Shown: piece by piece, positions 8,429 to 15,968 of the stretch
Layout of the letters: each line of letters starts with the position of its first letter
Numbering within the stretch: position 1 is the first letter of the stretch
NCBI RefSeq assembly: GCF_025643335.1
Contig: NZ_CP092489.1
Location: forward strand, 2,428,501-2,492,500
DNA: 64,000 bases
Origin: Endozoicomonas sp. Mp262
GTDB taxonomy: Bacteria; Pseudomonadota; Gammaproteobacteria; Pseudomonadales; Endozoicomonadaceae
Reading direction: 5' to 3'
Notes under the pieces: model-generated
Told to the model about the DNA's origin: nothing
What the model saw: the letters and a program-made list of their open reading frames with translations, nothing else
The model's database searches: none
Made by a program: the position numbers and the translations under genes

Positions 8429-9133
8429 ATGGCGCCTGTTAATCATAACTGGAATATGAAACCTTCCGAAGCCATTGCTTTGCAAAAGCAATTGGCATTG
8501 CAGGTTGATACTCAAGATGGTTTTGCCAAAGTTGACTATGTGGCCGGTGTGGACGTTGGCTTTGAGGCGGGAGGAAGTATTACCAGGGCGGCAGTGGCGG
8601 TGCTGAGCTTTCCTGACCTGGTGCTCCGGGAATACCGGATAGCCCGTTTGTCCACGGTTATGCCTTATATCCCGGGAATACTTTCTTTCAGAGAGTGCCC
8701 GGGTATTTTAGAGGCATTAAGGCGGCTGACATTAACGCCGGATCTGGTGTTTTGTGATGGTCATGGCCAGGCCCATCCGAGAGGGTTGGGTGTGGCTTGC
8801 CATTTGGGGTTAGTCACTGGATTACCGTGTATTGGGGTAGCCAAGAAACGGTTATGTGGAAATCATGGTGAACTCCCTTCCTGGAAAGGTGCTCATACCC
8901 CTTTGATACACAAAGAAAAAGTCATAGGAACTGTGCTTCGTTCCAGAGATGGTGTTAAACCGTTATATGTTAGTATTGGCCATAAAATTTCTTTGGAGAC
9001 GGCTAAATATTATGTTCAGGCCTGCCTCACTCGATACCGGCTTCCCGAAACAACCCGCTGGGCCGATGCACTGGCCTCAAACCGTGGCAGGGCTTTGGAA
9101 AAAGCTAAAAGTCTACTCTCGGCTAAACGTTAG
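8429..9133 (+). CDS. nfi: Endonuclease V (deoxyinosine 3' endonuclease)
   Basis: A DNA-repair nuclease that nicks the second phosphodiester 3' to deoxyinosine and other deaminated bases; cytoplasmic and Mg-dependent. The 234-residue protein carries the family blocks VAGVDVGFE (first catalytic Asp), TVMPYIPGILSFRE, PDLVFCDGHGQAHPRGLGVA (second catalytic Asp and substrate wedge) and IGVAKKRLCG, ending with LPETTRWADALAS. It matches E. coli Nfi throughout. ATG 8429 is chosen because the frame further upstream lies inside cpxA; ATG 8456 is an alternative, and neither has a good ribosome site, which suggests translational coupling to cpxA (4-nt gap). Its last 68 nt overlap the next gene. Confidence 0.93.
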   Translation: MAPVNHNWNMKPSEAIALQKQLALQVDTQDGFAKVDYVAGVDVGFEAGGSITRAAVAVLSFPDLVLREYRIARLSTVMPYIPGILSFRECPGILEALRRLTLTPDLVFCDGHGQAHPRGLGVACHLGLVTGLPCIGVAKKRLCGNHGELPSWKGAHTPLIHKEKVIGTVLRSRDGVKPLYVSIGHKISLETAKYYVQACLTRYRLPETTRWADALASNRGRALEKAKSLLSAKR

Positions 9134-9692
9134 TTTAATTGCCATTACAGCCCTGGGGTTGCTGCTTCAGGGGTGCACGCCTAAAAATACAGAAACCCTG
9201 TCACAGCAGCAGCTGCAGGGGATGATTAACGAAAGTTTTTTATCCCCTCAGATCCGTCATCTGACTCTGATGCCAGCTGTTGGTGTTCAACTGTATTTAG
9301 AGACTCCGGAAGTCACGATTCAACGTGAGAGGGAACCTTTGGCATTCAAATTTAAAGGATATATGGATGCTGATGTTTTAGGAAACTCGGTCACTGCTCG
9401 TTTACCCATAACCATTACGGGTTTGGCTGATCTTGCCTACAATCGGGAGGAGCATGCTTTTTACTTTAAGGATATAGAGTTAACAGAGGCTCATGTTGAT
9501 TTTGATGTGGCTATTTTTGAAGCGCTCATTGTGGATAATTTAAAGAAAGCACTGGTTCGGGAAATAGGTGCATTTTCAATTCTTGATATAGATGAACTTC
9601 AAAGTCTTGGGAAGACAGTGGGAGAGCGTTTAGTGACAGTGGTTGTGCAAGAAGGAGAGGTGGTTTTATCCTTAAAGGATAGAGTGCAGTAA
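9066..9692 (+). CDS. DUF1439 (YceB-like) lipoprotein
   Basis: Probable outer-membrane lipoprotein of 208 residues. From ATG 9066 there is a Lys-rich n-region, a hydrophobic stretch (LIAITALGLLLQ) and lipobox LQGC with the lipidated Cys at residue 37. The remainder follows the DUF1439/YceB pattern: an N-terminal helix (LSQQQLQGMINESF), beta strands VTIQREREPLAFKFKGYMD and a C-terminal segment with a GEVVLSL strand. Biochemical function is unknown. The start lies inside the 3' end of the endonuclease V gene in another frame. The frame continues upstream to 8949, but those codons are shadow of the repair gene and would place the signal peptide internally. Confidence 0.75.
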   Translation: MHWPQTVAGLWKKLKVYSRLNVSLIAITALGLLLQGCTPKNTETLSQQQLQGMINESFLSPQIRHLTLMPAVGVQLYLETPEVTIQREREPLAFKFKGYMDADVLGNSVTARLPITITGLADLAYNREEHAFYFKDIELTEAHVDFDVAIFEALIVDNLKKALVREIGAFSILDIDELQSLGKTVGERLVTVVVQEGEVVLSLKDRVQ

Positions 9693-9749
9693 TAAATAGC
9701 ACAGTGCTTTCACCGAAACATAACTGGGGCCAATTAAAAGGATTTTGGT

Positions 9750-10526
9750 ATGGGAGTCAGGATAGAGTCAATACGTTGGTTATTAGGGGGTAAACCCCCT
9801 ACTGAGCAAAGCCAGTTCTATGTTCAGCATCAGAATAGAAATCTGGCAGTGGTTAAGGCTGATTCAACACCGGGTTTAAGTACAGGGGAGGACGTGGAGC
9901 CTGCCCCCCTTGCCAGTCGAACCATTAAGAAAATGGGCTTTAAGGAACGCTTGAAATGGAGTTGCAGGCTTTTATTTGCATCTAAAGACAAGTGGCGCGA
10001 GTGTTCTTTCAAGTTGTTGAACGAATTTTTAAAAAGAGATGATCAGGAGAGTTTTAAGTTATTGTTTATAAAGTTAAATCAGCTGGATGAAATTCCAGTA
10101 ACCGGATCTTTAGGCCTGGAAATGAGGCAGTTACTCGAACCGTTTTTAAAACACAGGGAAAAAGAAAAGGAGAGCTTGCTGATTAACCCGGAAAGTTCAG
10201 ACTCGGATGGTCAGGATTTGAGATTTGCGGAAGCCCTGGATCGGTTTGAGCTGCTTTTTGATGGTGACTCCGGAAGGTTGGAAATCATGGAGCAGCGGCC
10301 AGTGAGTTCTCGTGCTCTGGATGATGAGGAACAGAACCCATACCATGATATGATCGTTAACGCCCTTGCCAGGGGAGATTTTGATGCTGCCCATGGCTAT
10401 ATTAAAGCGACTCAAGTAAATGCTACAGAGAGCCTCCGGATTATTGTTCAAGAGGCTAAAGGTAAAGCGAAATCCGAAGAAATCCGTAATAAAATTTCAG
10501 GTGAATTTCCTGATGATTTTCTCTAG
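9750..10526 (+). CDS. Hypothetical protein, 258 residues
   Basis: No family is recognised. The ribosome site AAGGA lies 7-8 nt before ATG 9750. The protein is soluble, with no signal peptide or TM segment. It has a basic stretch at about 60-85 ([20 protein letters not shown]), a helical middle (about 85-150) and an acidic C-terminal half. The stop codon overlaps that of rluE on the opposite strand within one CTAG tetramer (10523-10526). Its strong ribosome site and long codon-biased frame support a real gene, possibly lineage-specific. Confidence 0.65.
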   Translation: MGVRIESIRWLLGGKPPTEQSQFYVQHQNRNLAVVKADSTPGLSTGEDVEPAPLASRTIKKMGFKERLKWSCRLLFASKDKWRECSFKLLNEFLKRDDQESFKLLFIKLNQLDEIPVTGSLGLEMRQLLEPFLKHREKEKESLLINPESSDSDGQDLRFAEALDRFELLFDGDSGRLEIMEQRPVSSRALDDEEQNPYHDMIVNALARGDFDAAHGYIKATQVNATESLRIIVQEAKGKAKSEEIRNKISGEFPDDFL

Positions 10527-11098
10527 GTGAGAGTTACCCACTCCCCTTGTTGAATGCCTTCCAGACGCCAGGGGCCAATTTGTATCCGAATAAGCCGCAG
10601 GGTTGGGTAGCCCACAGCAGCTGTCATCCGCCGAACCTGGCGATTTTTGCCTTCTTTTATGGTGAGTTCAAGCCAGCTATCGGGTACGGTTTTTCGCTCC
10701 CGAACCGGAGGGTTTCTTGGCCATAGAGTTGGGGGGGAGATCCGCTTGACTTTGGCAGGGAGGGTTTTGCCATCTTTTAGCTCAATCCCATTGCGGAGTA
10801 CATCCAGCGCCTGATCATCAGGAATACCTTCTACCTGAACCCAGTAGGTTTTCGCCATTTTGTGTTTTGGTGAGGTAATTTGATGTTGCAGTTTTCCGCT
10901 ATTCGTTAGCAGAACAAGCCCTTCGCTGTCCCGGTCCAACCGTCCAGCAGGATAAACATCCCTTATGGAGATAAAGTCTTTCAATGTCCTGCGGTTGTCG
11001 GCGTCAGTAAACTGAGTGAGGACATCATAGGGTTTATTAAAAGCTATCAGTATCGGCTTAGGCGTTTTTTTATGCCGCTGAGGAAACGAGGGTCGCAT
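10523..11098 (-). CDS. rluE: 23S rRNA pseudouridine synthase RluE-like
   Basis: A 191-residue pseudouridine synthase of the RsuA/RluB/E/F group. In E. coli RluE converts U2457 of 23S rRNA. The catalytic Asp is in [17 protein letters not shown]; other blocks are [26 protein letters not shown], and [22 protein letters not shown] with the closing [14 protein letters not shown]. It lacks the N-terminal S4 domain, as RluE does. It is convergent with the 258-residue gene, and both stops lie in the same CTAG. ATG 11098 has only a weak ribosome site. Confidence 0.9.
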   Translation of the reverse strand: MRPSFPQRHKKTPKPILIAFNKPYDVLTQFTDADNRRTLKDFISIRDVYPAGRLDRDSEGLVLLTNSGKLQHQITSPKHKMAKTYWVQVEGIPDDQALDVLRNGIELKDGKTLPAKVKRISPPTLWPRNPPVRERKTVPDSWLELTIKEGKNRQVRRMTAAVGYPTLRLIRIQIGPWRLEGIQQGEWVTLT

Positions 11099-11181
11099 AT
11101 CAATAACTGGAAACTACAAGGAAACGCTGGATTCTTTCAATAAAACAGGAGCCTGGCAAGGTGAAAATACACCAAGTGTGG

Positions 11182-11379
11182 TTATAGCAGCATTTCATAG
11201 ATAACCGTTTTAATGATAAATCCCAAAACGCCTAAAAATAACGCGCCAAAAAGTACTAAAGTTCCCCACTTTCCTGCTTTTGACTTTTTGGCGAGATCAT
11301 AGACGATAAACCCCATAAATAGCACCAGGCCTGAAACCAGGCATTGAAGTAGCAGCATCTCCAGCGTGTCAATATCCAT
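11182..11379 (-). CDS. DUF2788 small membrane protein
   Basis: A 65-residue protein with two predicted TM helices (about 8-28 and 40-62) joined by the basic loop DLAKKSKAGKWGT. This layout and loop are typical of the DUF2788 family of small inner-membrane proteins found in Oceanospirillales and relatives; function unknown. A clear AGGA ribosome site precedes ATG 11379. The gene is divergent from the 117-residue gene at 11531, with poly-C and poly-G tracts in the shared upstream region. Confidence 0.75.
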   Translation of the reverse strand: MDIDTLEMLLLQCLVSGLVLFMGFIVYDLAKKSKAGKWGTLVLFGALFLGVLGFIIKTVIYEMLL

Positions 11380-11423
11380 GTTTTTTCCTTTTAATGGGAT
11401 TGAGAACCTGTATGGCGCTATTG

Positions 11424-11474
11424 CCCCCCCGCTGTCCGGAAATATACCGCATTTTTTATAAAAAAGGGGGGGGG
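11424..11474. repeat. Paired C7 and G9 homopolymer tracts in an intergenic region
   Basis: C7 at 11424-11430 and G9 at 11466-11474 lie between two divergent genes. The tracts are complementary (GCCCCCCC with GGGGGGGC), so the transcript could fold into an 8-bp stem with a loop of about 35 nt. The G9 tract ends 56 nt before ATG 11531. Long homopolymers of this kind can change length by slippage and can also be sequencing errors. Confidence 0.6.
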
Positions 11475-11530
11475 CTTGCCGATGACCATGATGGAATCGG
11501 AGAGAGATTATTATTTCAGGAGTGTGTTAT

Positions 11531-11884
11531 ATGGCTCAAAAGGTCATGCTGGTGGATTTGAAGAAATTAAAAAAATCCAGTGAGTTGGTTAGGAAGGAAG
11601 CGGAAGCAATGATCAGTGCTGCTTATGAGTCCATGAGAGCTCAGGCAGATTTTATTGCAAAGGCAGGGGTTAGCCCTGAGGATCTGGATACATTATTGGA
11701 TAACTATCCTTCCTCTGAAGGAGTTAGGCAAGCACTCGAAATTTGGGAAGCCGAGTTTCGCAATGAGTTAGCCCTTGCCAGGTCTCAAATGAGTAAGGAA
11801 ATCAAGTTGTCCGGTAAATTACTGGAAACTAAAAGAACCCGGAATAAGAAAACAGCGACAAAGCGCTGTACCCGAATATTTTAG
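11531..11884 (+). CDS. Hypothetical helical protein, 117 residues
   Basis: ATG 11531 has AGGAG 8 nt upstream and is preferred over an in-frame GTG at 11522. The protein is charged and almost entirely helical, with a likely coiled coil (KKLKKSSELVRKEAEAM and later EFRNELALARSQMSKE). The C-terminus is very basic (ETKRTRNKKTATKRC). No signal peptide or TM is seen. It is 36 nt upstream of the secreted-type protein at 11921 and is probably co-transcribed with it; a partner or chaperone role is possible only by position. Confidence 0.55.
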   Translation: MAQKVMLVDLKKLKKSSELVRKEAEAMISAAYESMRAQADFIAKAGVSPEDLDTLLDNYPSSEGVRQALEIWEAEFRNELALARSQMSKEIKLSGKLLETKRTRNKKTATKRCTRIF

Positions 11885-11920
11885 AGAGAATTTGTTTAAC
11901 CTGATAGGGAGCCTACCGTT

Positions 11921-12883
11921 ATGAGTTCAAAAACCGATGCTGTACCTGCGGCAGCAACGTCATTTGATCCAGCGTTGGATCCTGCGAAAAATCTGACAGA
12001 TTATGCATCTGATGCCTATCTGCAGAGGGGACGGATGCTAGATAAAGAGGTTAGGGATCTGGTGGAGCAGGTTGATCTCTCTAACAAGTATTTGGATGAA
12101 ATCAACAAATTGATAGCTGAAGCAAATACCGTTATTTTCGGTACCAGCACTACTTCATCAACGACATGGCAAGCGGATTTCTCAGGAACAGACAAGACCA
12201 TCACATTGGATAATGGCTATGGGATTGCCATAAAGCCAAATGGAAATATTGTCATTACAGACGCCAGTAATAACTCGGTGACCTATTCGGCAGGTGCGCT
12301 GTTCCCAGCCCAGGCAGGTAGTGGACCCGGGAATGGCATAGTGATTGGTAACACTACGCTTGTTTTGGACGATGGGACTAAAATCACGTTTCAGGCAGGT
12401 GATAGCAATGTTTTGACTTCAATGGTCCTTACCCGTGGTAATCAAGGACTGTCTGTAACAGGCTTGAATACTACTCCCGTTGCCAGTGGCCCTAATTTAA
12501 ATGGAATAACTTTAGATAGTGATCATCCGGATGGGGATATTCTGGTTGAGAATAGTGGCTTGCATAACCTGGTTCAGGCAGGAACCAATGTTCCCTTCTA
12601 TGGAATCGCTTCAGGTACCCTCACTGAGGATCAAAAAACATTCATCAGGGATAAGCTCAAGATTACTAACATTAATCTGGATGGCACTTTGTCTGATGAA
12701 ACCTGGAATGCCCTTAAGAGCCAACTGATTGCCGCCCGGGATAATTTAACGGGAAGCAACCAGTTACAAACGGTACAGTTGCAAAGTGCCCTGACCCGTT
12801 ATAATCAGAACTATGATGCTATGTCCAACTCTCAGAACAAGATTTATGCCTTGCTGAAGGATATTTTAGGTAACCTTAAGTAG
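11921..12883 (+). CDS. Possible secreted protein with DUF1521-like beta domain
   Basis: A 320-residue protein with no classical signal peptide. Residues about 25-70 are helical. About 75-190 is Gly/Thr/Asn-rich beta structure with strands TITLDNGYGIAIKPNGNIVIT and LVLDDGTKITFQ, then LTRGNQGLSVTGL; this order resembles the DUF1521 domain of some type III-secreted proteins. The GDPH metal-induced autocleavage motif expected between those strands is absent. The C-terminus (about 285-320) is an amphipathic helix with many Asn/Gln (LTRYNQNYDAMSNSQNK), of a kind seen in export substrates. The DUF1521 and secretion assignments are inference from pattern; no secretion genes are nearby. A terminator follows directly. 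Confidence 0.5.
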   Translation: MSSKTDAVPAAATSFDPALDPAKNLTDYASDAYLQRGRMLDKEVRDLVEQVDLSNKYLDEINKLIAEANTVIFGTSTTSSTTWQADFSGTDKTITLDNGYGIAIKPNGNIVITDASNNSVTYSAGALFPAQAGSGPGNGIVIGNTTLVLDDGTKITFQAGDSNVLTSMVLTRGNQGLSVTGLNTTPVASGPNLNGITLDSDHPDGDILVENSGLHNLVQAGTNVPFYGIASGTLTEDQKTFIRDKLKITNINLDGTLSDETWNALKSQLIAARDNLTGSNQLQTVQLQSALTRYNQNYDAMSNSQNKIYALLKDILGNLK

Positions 12884-12895
12884 TTCTGATGCGAT

Positions 12896-12918
12896 AGAGC
12901 CCACACCTTGTGGGCTCT
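12896..12918. terminator. Hairpin terminator between convergent genes
   Basis: A perfect 10-bp stem AGAGCCCACA/TGTGGGCTCT with a 3-nt loop (CCT) lies 13 bp after the stop at 12883 and 5 bp before the stop of the convergent gene. The downstream T tract is weak on both strands, but the position supports a shared terminator. Confidence 0.7.
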
Positions 12919-12922
12919 GCCT

Positions 12923-13528
12923 TTAAACACCAATCCCTAATTGGCTACAGCCATCGTTTTTAGCGAACTGCTTGATCATTTTCATGGCTTTATTGCTTGG
13001 TTGCTTTTGCGTTTTGAGTATTTCCATAAGCTCATCAATAAAATCCATCTGGGTTAAGTAGAGAGGGTGCTGTTCGATATATTGGTTAAGCTCTGTACCT
13101 TTCAGGCCAGGCTCTTCAGAATATTTGATGAACTTGCCAATGGTATTCAGCGAGAGTGTCATGGCACTGGCCGCTTCTTCTTCAGAAGGTACCATGGCAC
13201 AGTGTAGTGCACAGTTTATACCCACCATGGTATCGAGGGCAGGCTGGACACCATACATGTCAAAGTTTTTTGGGTCGGGTGTGCTATTTTCGATACGCTC
13301 AATGAGTCGCTCAAAGTTTTTTGCTGACTGCTGACCGGCAACATGATCCCACAACATATTGAGGCAATGTCTTACTTCACCGGGTTCACCGAAACCTGAT
13401 AGTTCAGCAAATAAAGCAAAATTAGGCCAGCTTTGTTCGGCTATTGCAGTGGTTATTGCACAAAGTTTCCAGGGAGAAAGTGTGTTGATCTGCTGAATAA
13501 ATAATGCGTACTGCCTGCGAGTATTCAA
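12923..13528 (-). CDS. DUF416 (YjaG-like) protein
   Basis: A 201-residue cytoplasmic protein of the YjaG/DUF416 family, function unknown. The blocks WPNFALFAELSGFGE, LNMLWDHV and PKNFDMYGVQPALD align with E. coli YjaG (YPNYAMFCQQTGFG, LDLIWE, DDFDLYGVYPAID). The start appears to be TTG at 13528: no in-frame ATG lies before the first conserved block, and a stop occurs shortly upstream. The gene is convergent with the DUF1521-like gene. Confidence 0.8.
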   Translation of the reverse strand: MNTRRQYALFIQQINTLSPWKLCAITTAIAEQSWPNFALFAELSGFGEPGEVRHCLNMLWDHVAGQQSAKNFERLIERIENSTPDPKNFDMYGVQPALDTMVGINCALHCAMVPSEEEAASAMTLSLNTIGKFIKYSEEPGLKGTELNQYIEQHPLYLTQMDFIDELMEILKTQKQPSNKAMKMIKQFAKNDGCSQLGIGV

Positions 13529-13602
13529 TGGGGTTATCCGATTGGTTTATAGCAGTTGGTATTGTCGTATTAGTCTTTTATTGATTTCAAGGTGGGGATT
13601 AC

Positions 13603-14148
13603 TTAAAGTGACCATTTGAAGTTAAGGGTGACAGAGTTGAGATTATAATCTGACTGAAGCTCAATACTGGACTCTTCACTTAAACAGCTTTCAGCTTTGA
13701 CTTGGCTGCTTATTTGCACCTTGCCACAGGAGCCGAATTTGAACTGTGTTTTATCTTTGATGTAATCCACGCTTTTCTTCACAGGTTCTGAAAGGCCCAT
13801 AGCATCTAAACCGGTGAAAATGGTTGTGGCGGTAGCCTGCTGTGCGAACTTTTTTGGATTGTCAAAGGCTTTATATAGAAATGCACCTACTTTTTCTTCG
13901 GTAATAGGTCTTCCGAAGCTTAGATCCATCTCTGGCTTATTTTTGCTAACTTTGATGGGTGACTTTTTCTGGGTAAAACGATCAACTAATGCAACATCTT
14001 TGGAAAATGGGGTGCTAAAGCCTTTTGGGAAATTTTGAAAGGGTTGCCTGGATTCCGCATAACAAACTGAAGCAAAACCCAGCAGGAAAACATGCTTTAA
14101 TGAGAAAAACTTTATTATTCGACAACTAATTGACTTCTCAAAGCTCAT
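13603..14148 (-). CDS. Hypothetical exported protein, 181 residues
   Basis: AGGGA precedes ATG 14148. A signal peptide is likely (FSLKHVFLLGFASVCYA, cleavage near residue 31). The mature part has no known family. It contains a helical middle (about 85-130) and a C-terminal beta-rich segment with two Cys (FGSCGKVQISSQVKAESC) that could form a disulfide, ending in an alternating hydrophobic strand with aromatic residue (VTLNFKWSL), which would suit a periplasmic or outer-membrane-associated protein. Function unknown. Confidence 0.6.
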   Translation of the reverse strand: MSFEKSISCRIIKFFSLKHVFLLGFASVCYAESRQPFQNFPKGFSTPFSKDVALVDRFTQKKSPIKVSKNKPEMDLSFGRPITEEKVGAFLYKAFDNPKKFAQQATATTIFTGLDAMGLSEPVKKSVDYIKDKTQFKFGSCGKVQISSQVKAESCLSEESSIELQSDYNLNSVTLNFKWSL

Positions 14149-14400
14149 AGTATCTATCCCTGATAGTTTCTGCAGCTTTCTTCCCTGAAGTAATTGTGTG
14201 TCAGTCCATAACTCCTTTTGCTGACAATATCCCTATGATTTAATTAAAGCATATATATGGCTAATTGCTTAATTCGAAAATGATATAAAAAAATAGTTAA
14301 CCCCGAAGGCTCCTGAAAACAGTTCGTTATTATTGGGTTAAGCTGAATTCTTGAATCTATTGTTTTAAAAGGACTAATCAATTAATTCGGCCACTGCTCC

Positions 14401-14433
14401 AATAAATTAAGCAGCCGGGTACAGAACCCGGCT
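14401..14433 (-). terminator. Rho-independent terminator downstream of efpL
   Basis: An 8-bp perfect stem AGCCGGGT/ACCCGGCT (14413-14420, 14426-14433) is followed on the minus strand by a T-rich tail (14401-14412). It lies 7 bp past the efpL stop. The 260 bp to its left, up to the start of the exported protein at 14148, are AT-rich, with no gene seen. Confidence 0.75.
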
Positions 14434-14440
14434 GGCTGGG

Positions 14441-15007
14441 TTAAGCCCGGGACATAAATTTACCGGTTTCAGTATTGATTTTGATGATTTCACCGGTGCT
14501 CAGGTATTCCGGCACCTGAACTTCAAGCCCTGTAGACAGCATGGCAGGCTTAGTCCTTGCTGCTGCGGATGCTCCTTTGATGCCAGGGCTGGTTTCGGTG
14601 ATTTCCAGGGAAACAGACGAAGGAAGCTCAAGGGCCAGCAGCTGGCCATCTACCAGCAGGGCGGTGATACCCTCTAATCCATCAGCAATATAAAGTAACT
14701 GTTCTTCAATGGTGCTGGCATTGATCAGATACTGGCTATAGTCTTCCGAGTCCATGAATGTGCACTCATCACCTTCTCTATAAAGGAGAGTGACTGAACG
14801 GCGCAGAAGATCAACACCGGTTAGCTGATCATCTCCGGTAAAGGTCTGGTCCAGCTTTTGGCCACCGGGTACAGCACTGAAACGAATTTTGTACAGGGTC
14901 TGGGCGCCCCGTGCAGATGGACTTTTGGTTTCCAGCTGACGAACGATGTAATACTGATTGTTAATGGAGACAATCTGACCTTTTTTCAGCTCTCGGGCGT
15001 ATGGCAT
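14441..15007 (-). CDS. efpL: Elongation factor P-like protein EfpL (YeiP)
   Basis: A 188-residue three-domain EF-P paralog that binds stalled ribosomes and relieves arrest at proline-containing and other difficult motifs. The start at the second Met (15007, MPYARELKKGQ) places Arg at position 33 in the domain I loop SPSARGAQTLYK, the same residue number as the unmodified Arg33 tip of E. coli EfpL; canonical EF-P has a modified lysine there. Further matches are FMDSEDYSQY, LALELPSSVSLEI, ETSPGIKGASA and VQVPEYLSTGE. The gene overlaps the 3' end of the DUF3301 gene by 47 nt, so the two are probably translationally coupled. Confidence 0.92.
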   Translation of the reverse strand: MPYARELKKGQIVSINNQYYIVRQLETKSPSARGAQTLYKIRFSAVPGGQKLDQTFTGDDQLTGVDLLRRSVTLLYREGDECTFMDSEDYSQYLINASTIEEQLLYIADGLEGITALLVDGQLLALELPSSVSLEITETSPGIKGASAAARTKPAMLSTGLEVQVPEYLSTGEIIKINTETGKFMSRA

Positions 15008-15365
15008 CAAAATTCTCTGAATGTGGTACTGATAGAATCAGGGAGTGGGTGTCTTGCTCTTCCGGAAAAGGGTAGTCAATCTCCAGTAATATAAGCTGGT
15101 TGCCGCATAACTGAATATGACCTTGCCGCCTTTCTAGACCATCTGCAGTAAATTCAAAATGGTAATAGCGCATCAGGGAAACCTGCCCTTCAGGGTTTCT
15201 TGAAACACAGGTTTTGTGTCGAACCACTGAGCCATCAAGAAATTGAACATGCATATCAGCACATGCCCGGCGACCATGGCTAATGGCTATTTCTCGGGCT
15301 TTGGCTGTGTCCAGCCAATAAAAGACAGCAATACTGCCTGCTGCAAGCCAGAAGAGGGTATCCAT
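14961..15365 (-). CDS. DUF3301 membrane-anchored protein
   Basis: A 134-residue protein with one N-terminal TM segment (MDTLFWLAAGSIAVFYWLD), then the DUF3301 signature: a GRRACADMHVQFLDGSVV block and strand pattern RYYHFEFTADGLERRQGHI, ending in a strand LILLEIDYPF. The family is common in gammaproteobacteria and uncharacterised. It overlaps the start of efpL in another frame, an arrangement that suggests co-expression. Confidence 0.75.
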   Translation of the reverse strand: MDTLFWLAAGSIAVFYWLDTAKAREIAISHGRRACADMHVQFLDGSVVRHKTCVSRNPEGQVSLMRYYHFEFTADGLERRQGHIQLCGNQLILLEIDYPFPEEQDTHSLILSVPHSENFDAIRPRAEKRSDCLH

Positions 15366-15469
15366 CGTGCTATTTTAGAGGTTTTCCAGACAATAGAAAA
15401 CTTCCTGGGGTGATTTGGAAAGGAGCCATCGGTGAGGGGATCAAATCGCTCAATGTGTTATCAGCCAGT

Positions 15470-15736
15470 TTAGTGCAGCAAGTGTCTTGGGTTGGTCGCC
15501 TTTCCCACAGGCTTTCCCGTTTTGTCAATCATTTTATCGCGGGCATCCAGTCGGTAAATCCTTCTAAGGTACTCATTTTTTATTGATTGCTCATCAACAA
15601 ACTGTTTGACGTTGACACCTATCCTATCGAGGTATTCGAGCATGAAAAGTGGGTTGGGCACGGTAACCTCCATTGATTCCAGTCCCCTGTTCAGGCGGGC
15701 GTAGGATAGCACTGTTATATTAAGTTTTTTTGACAT
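15470..15736 (-). CDS. Hypothetical protein, 88 residues
   Basis: A small charged protein without signal peptide or TM; no family recognised. The C-terminal half is rich in Arg/Lys/Asp (EYLRRIYRLDARDKMIDKTG). ATG 15736 lacks a convincing ribosome site, and a small inverted repeat (GGACA/TGTCC) sits immediately upstream. It could be a real small gene or a chance frame. Confidence 0.4.
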   Translation of the reverse strand: MSKKLNITVLSYARLNRGLESMEVTVPNPLFMLEYLDRIGVNVKQFVDEQSIKNEYLRRIYRLDARDKMIDKTGKPVGKATNPRHLLH

Positions 15737-15968
15737 AGGACAGGTTTTTGTCCGTAAATATCACCAATCTGTAAGTGTAAATACTGTGTCAATTTTATGG
15801 GGAAAAATTGTATTTATTTTTTATACAAAGTGAAATTTTGGTGTCAGAAAATGTAAATAATTTAACCACCCTTTGTGAAAGTGAAGTATAAATTTTCATC
15901 AAAAGGTTGTAATTTATTAGAACGCAGTTCTCATATCGCTTATTGAAATGATGTACAAGGGAGAGTAC

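Noticed and set aside
8949-9065. Longer N-terminus for the DUF1439 lipoprotein
   Set aside because: It would bury the lipoprotein signal peptide more than 60 residues inside the protein; the upstream codons overlap endonuclease V.
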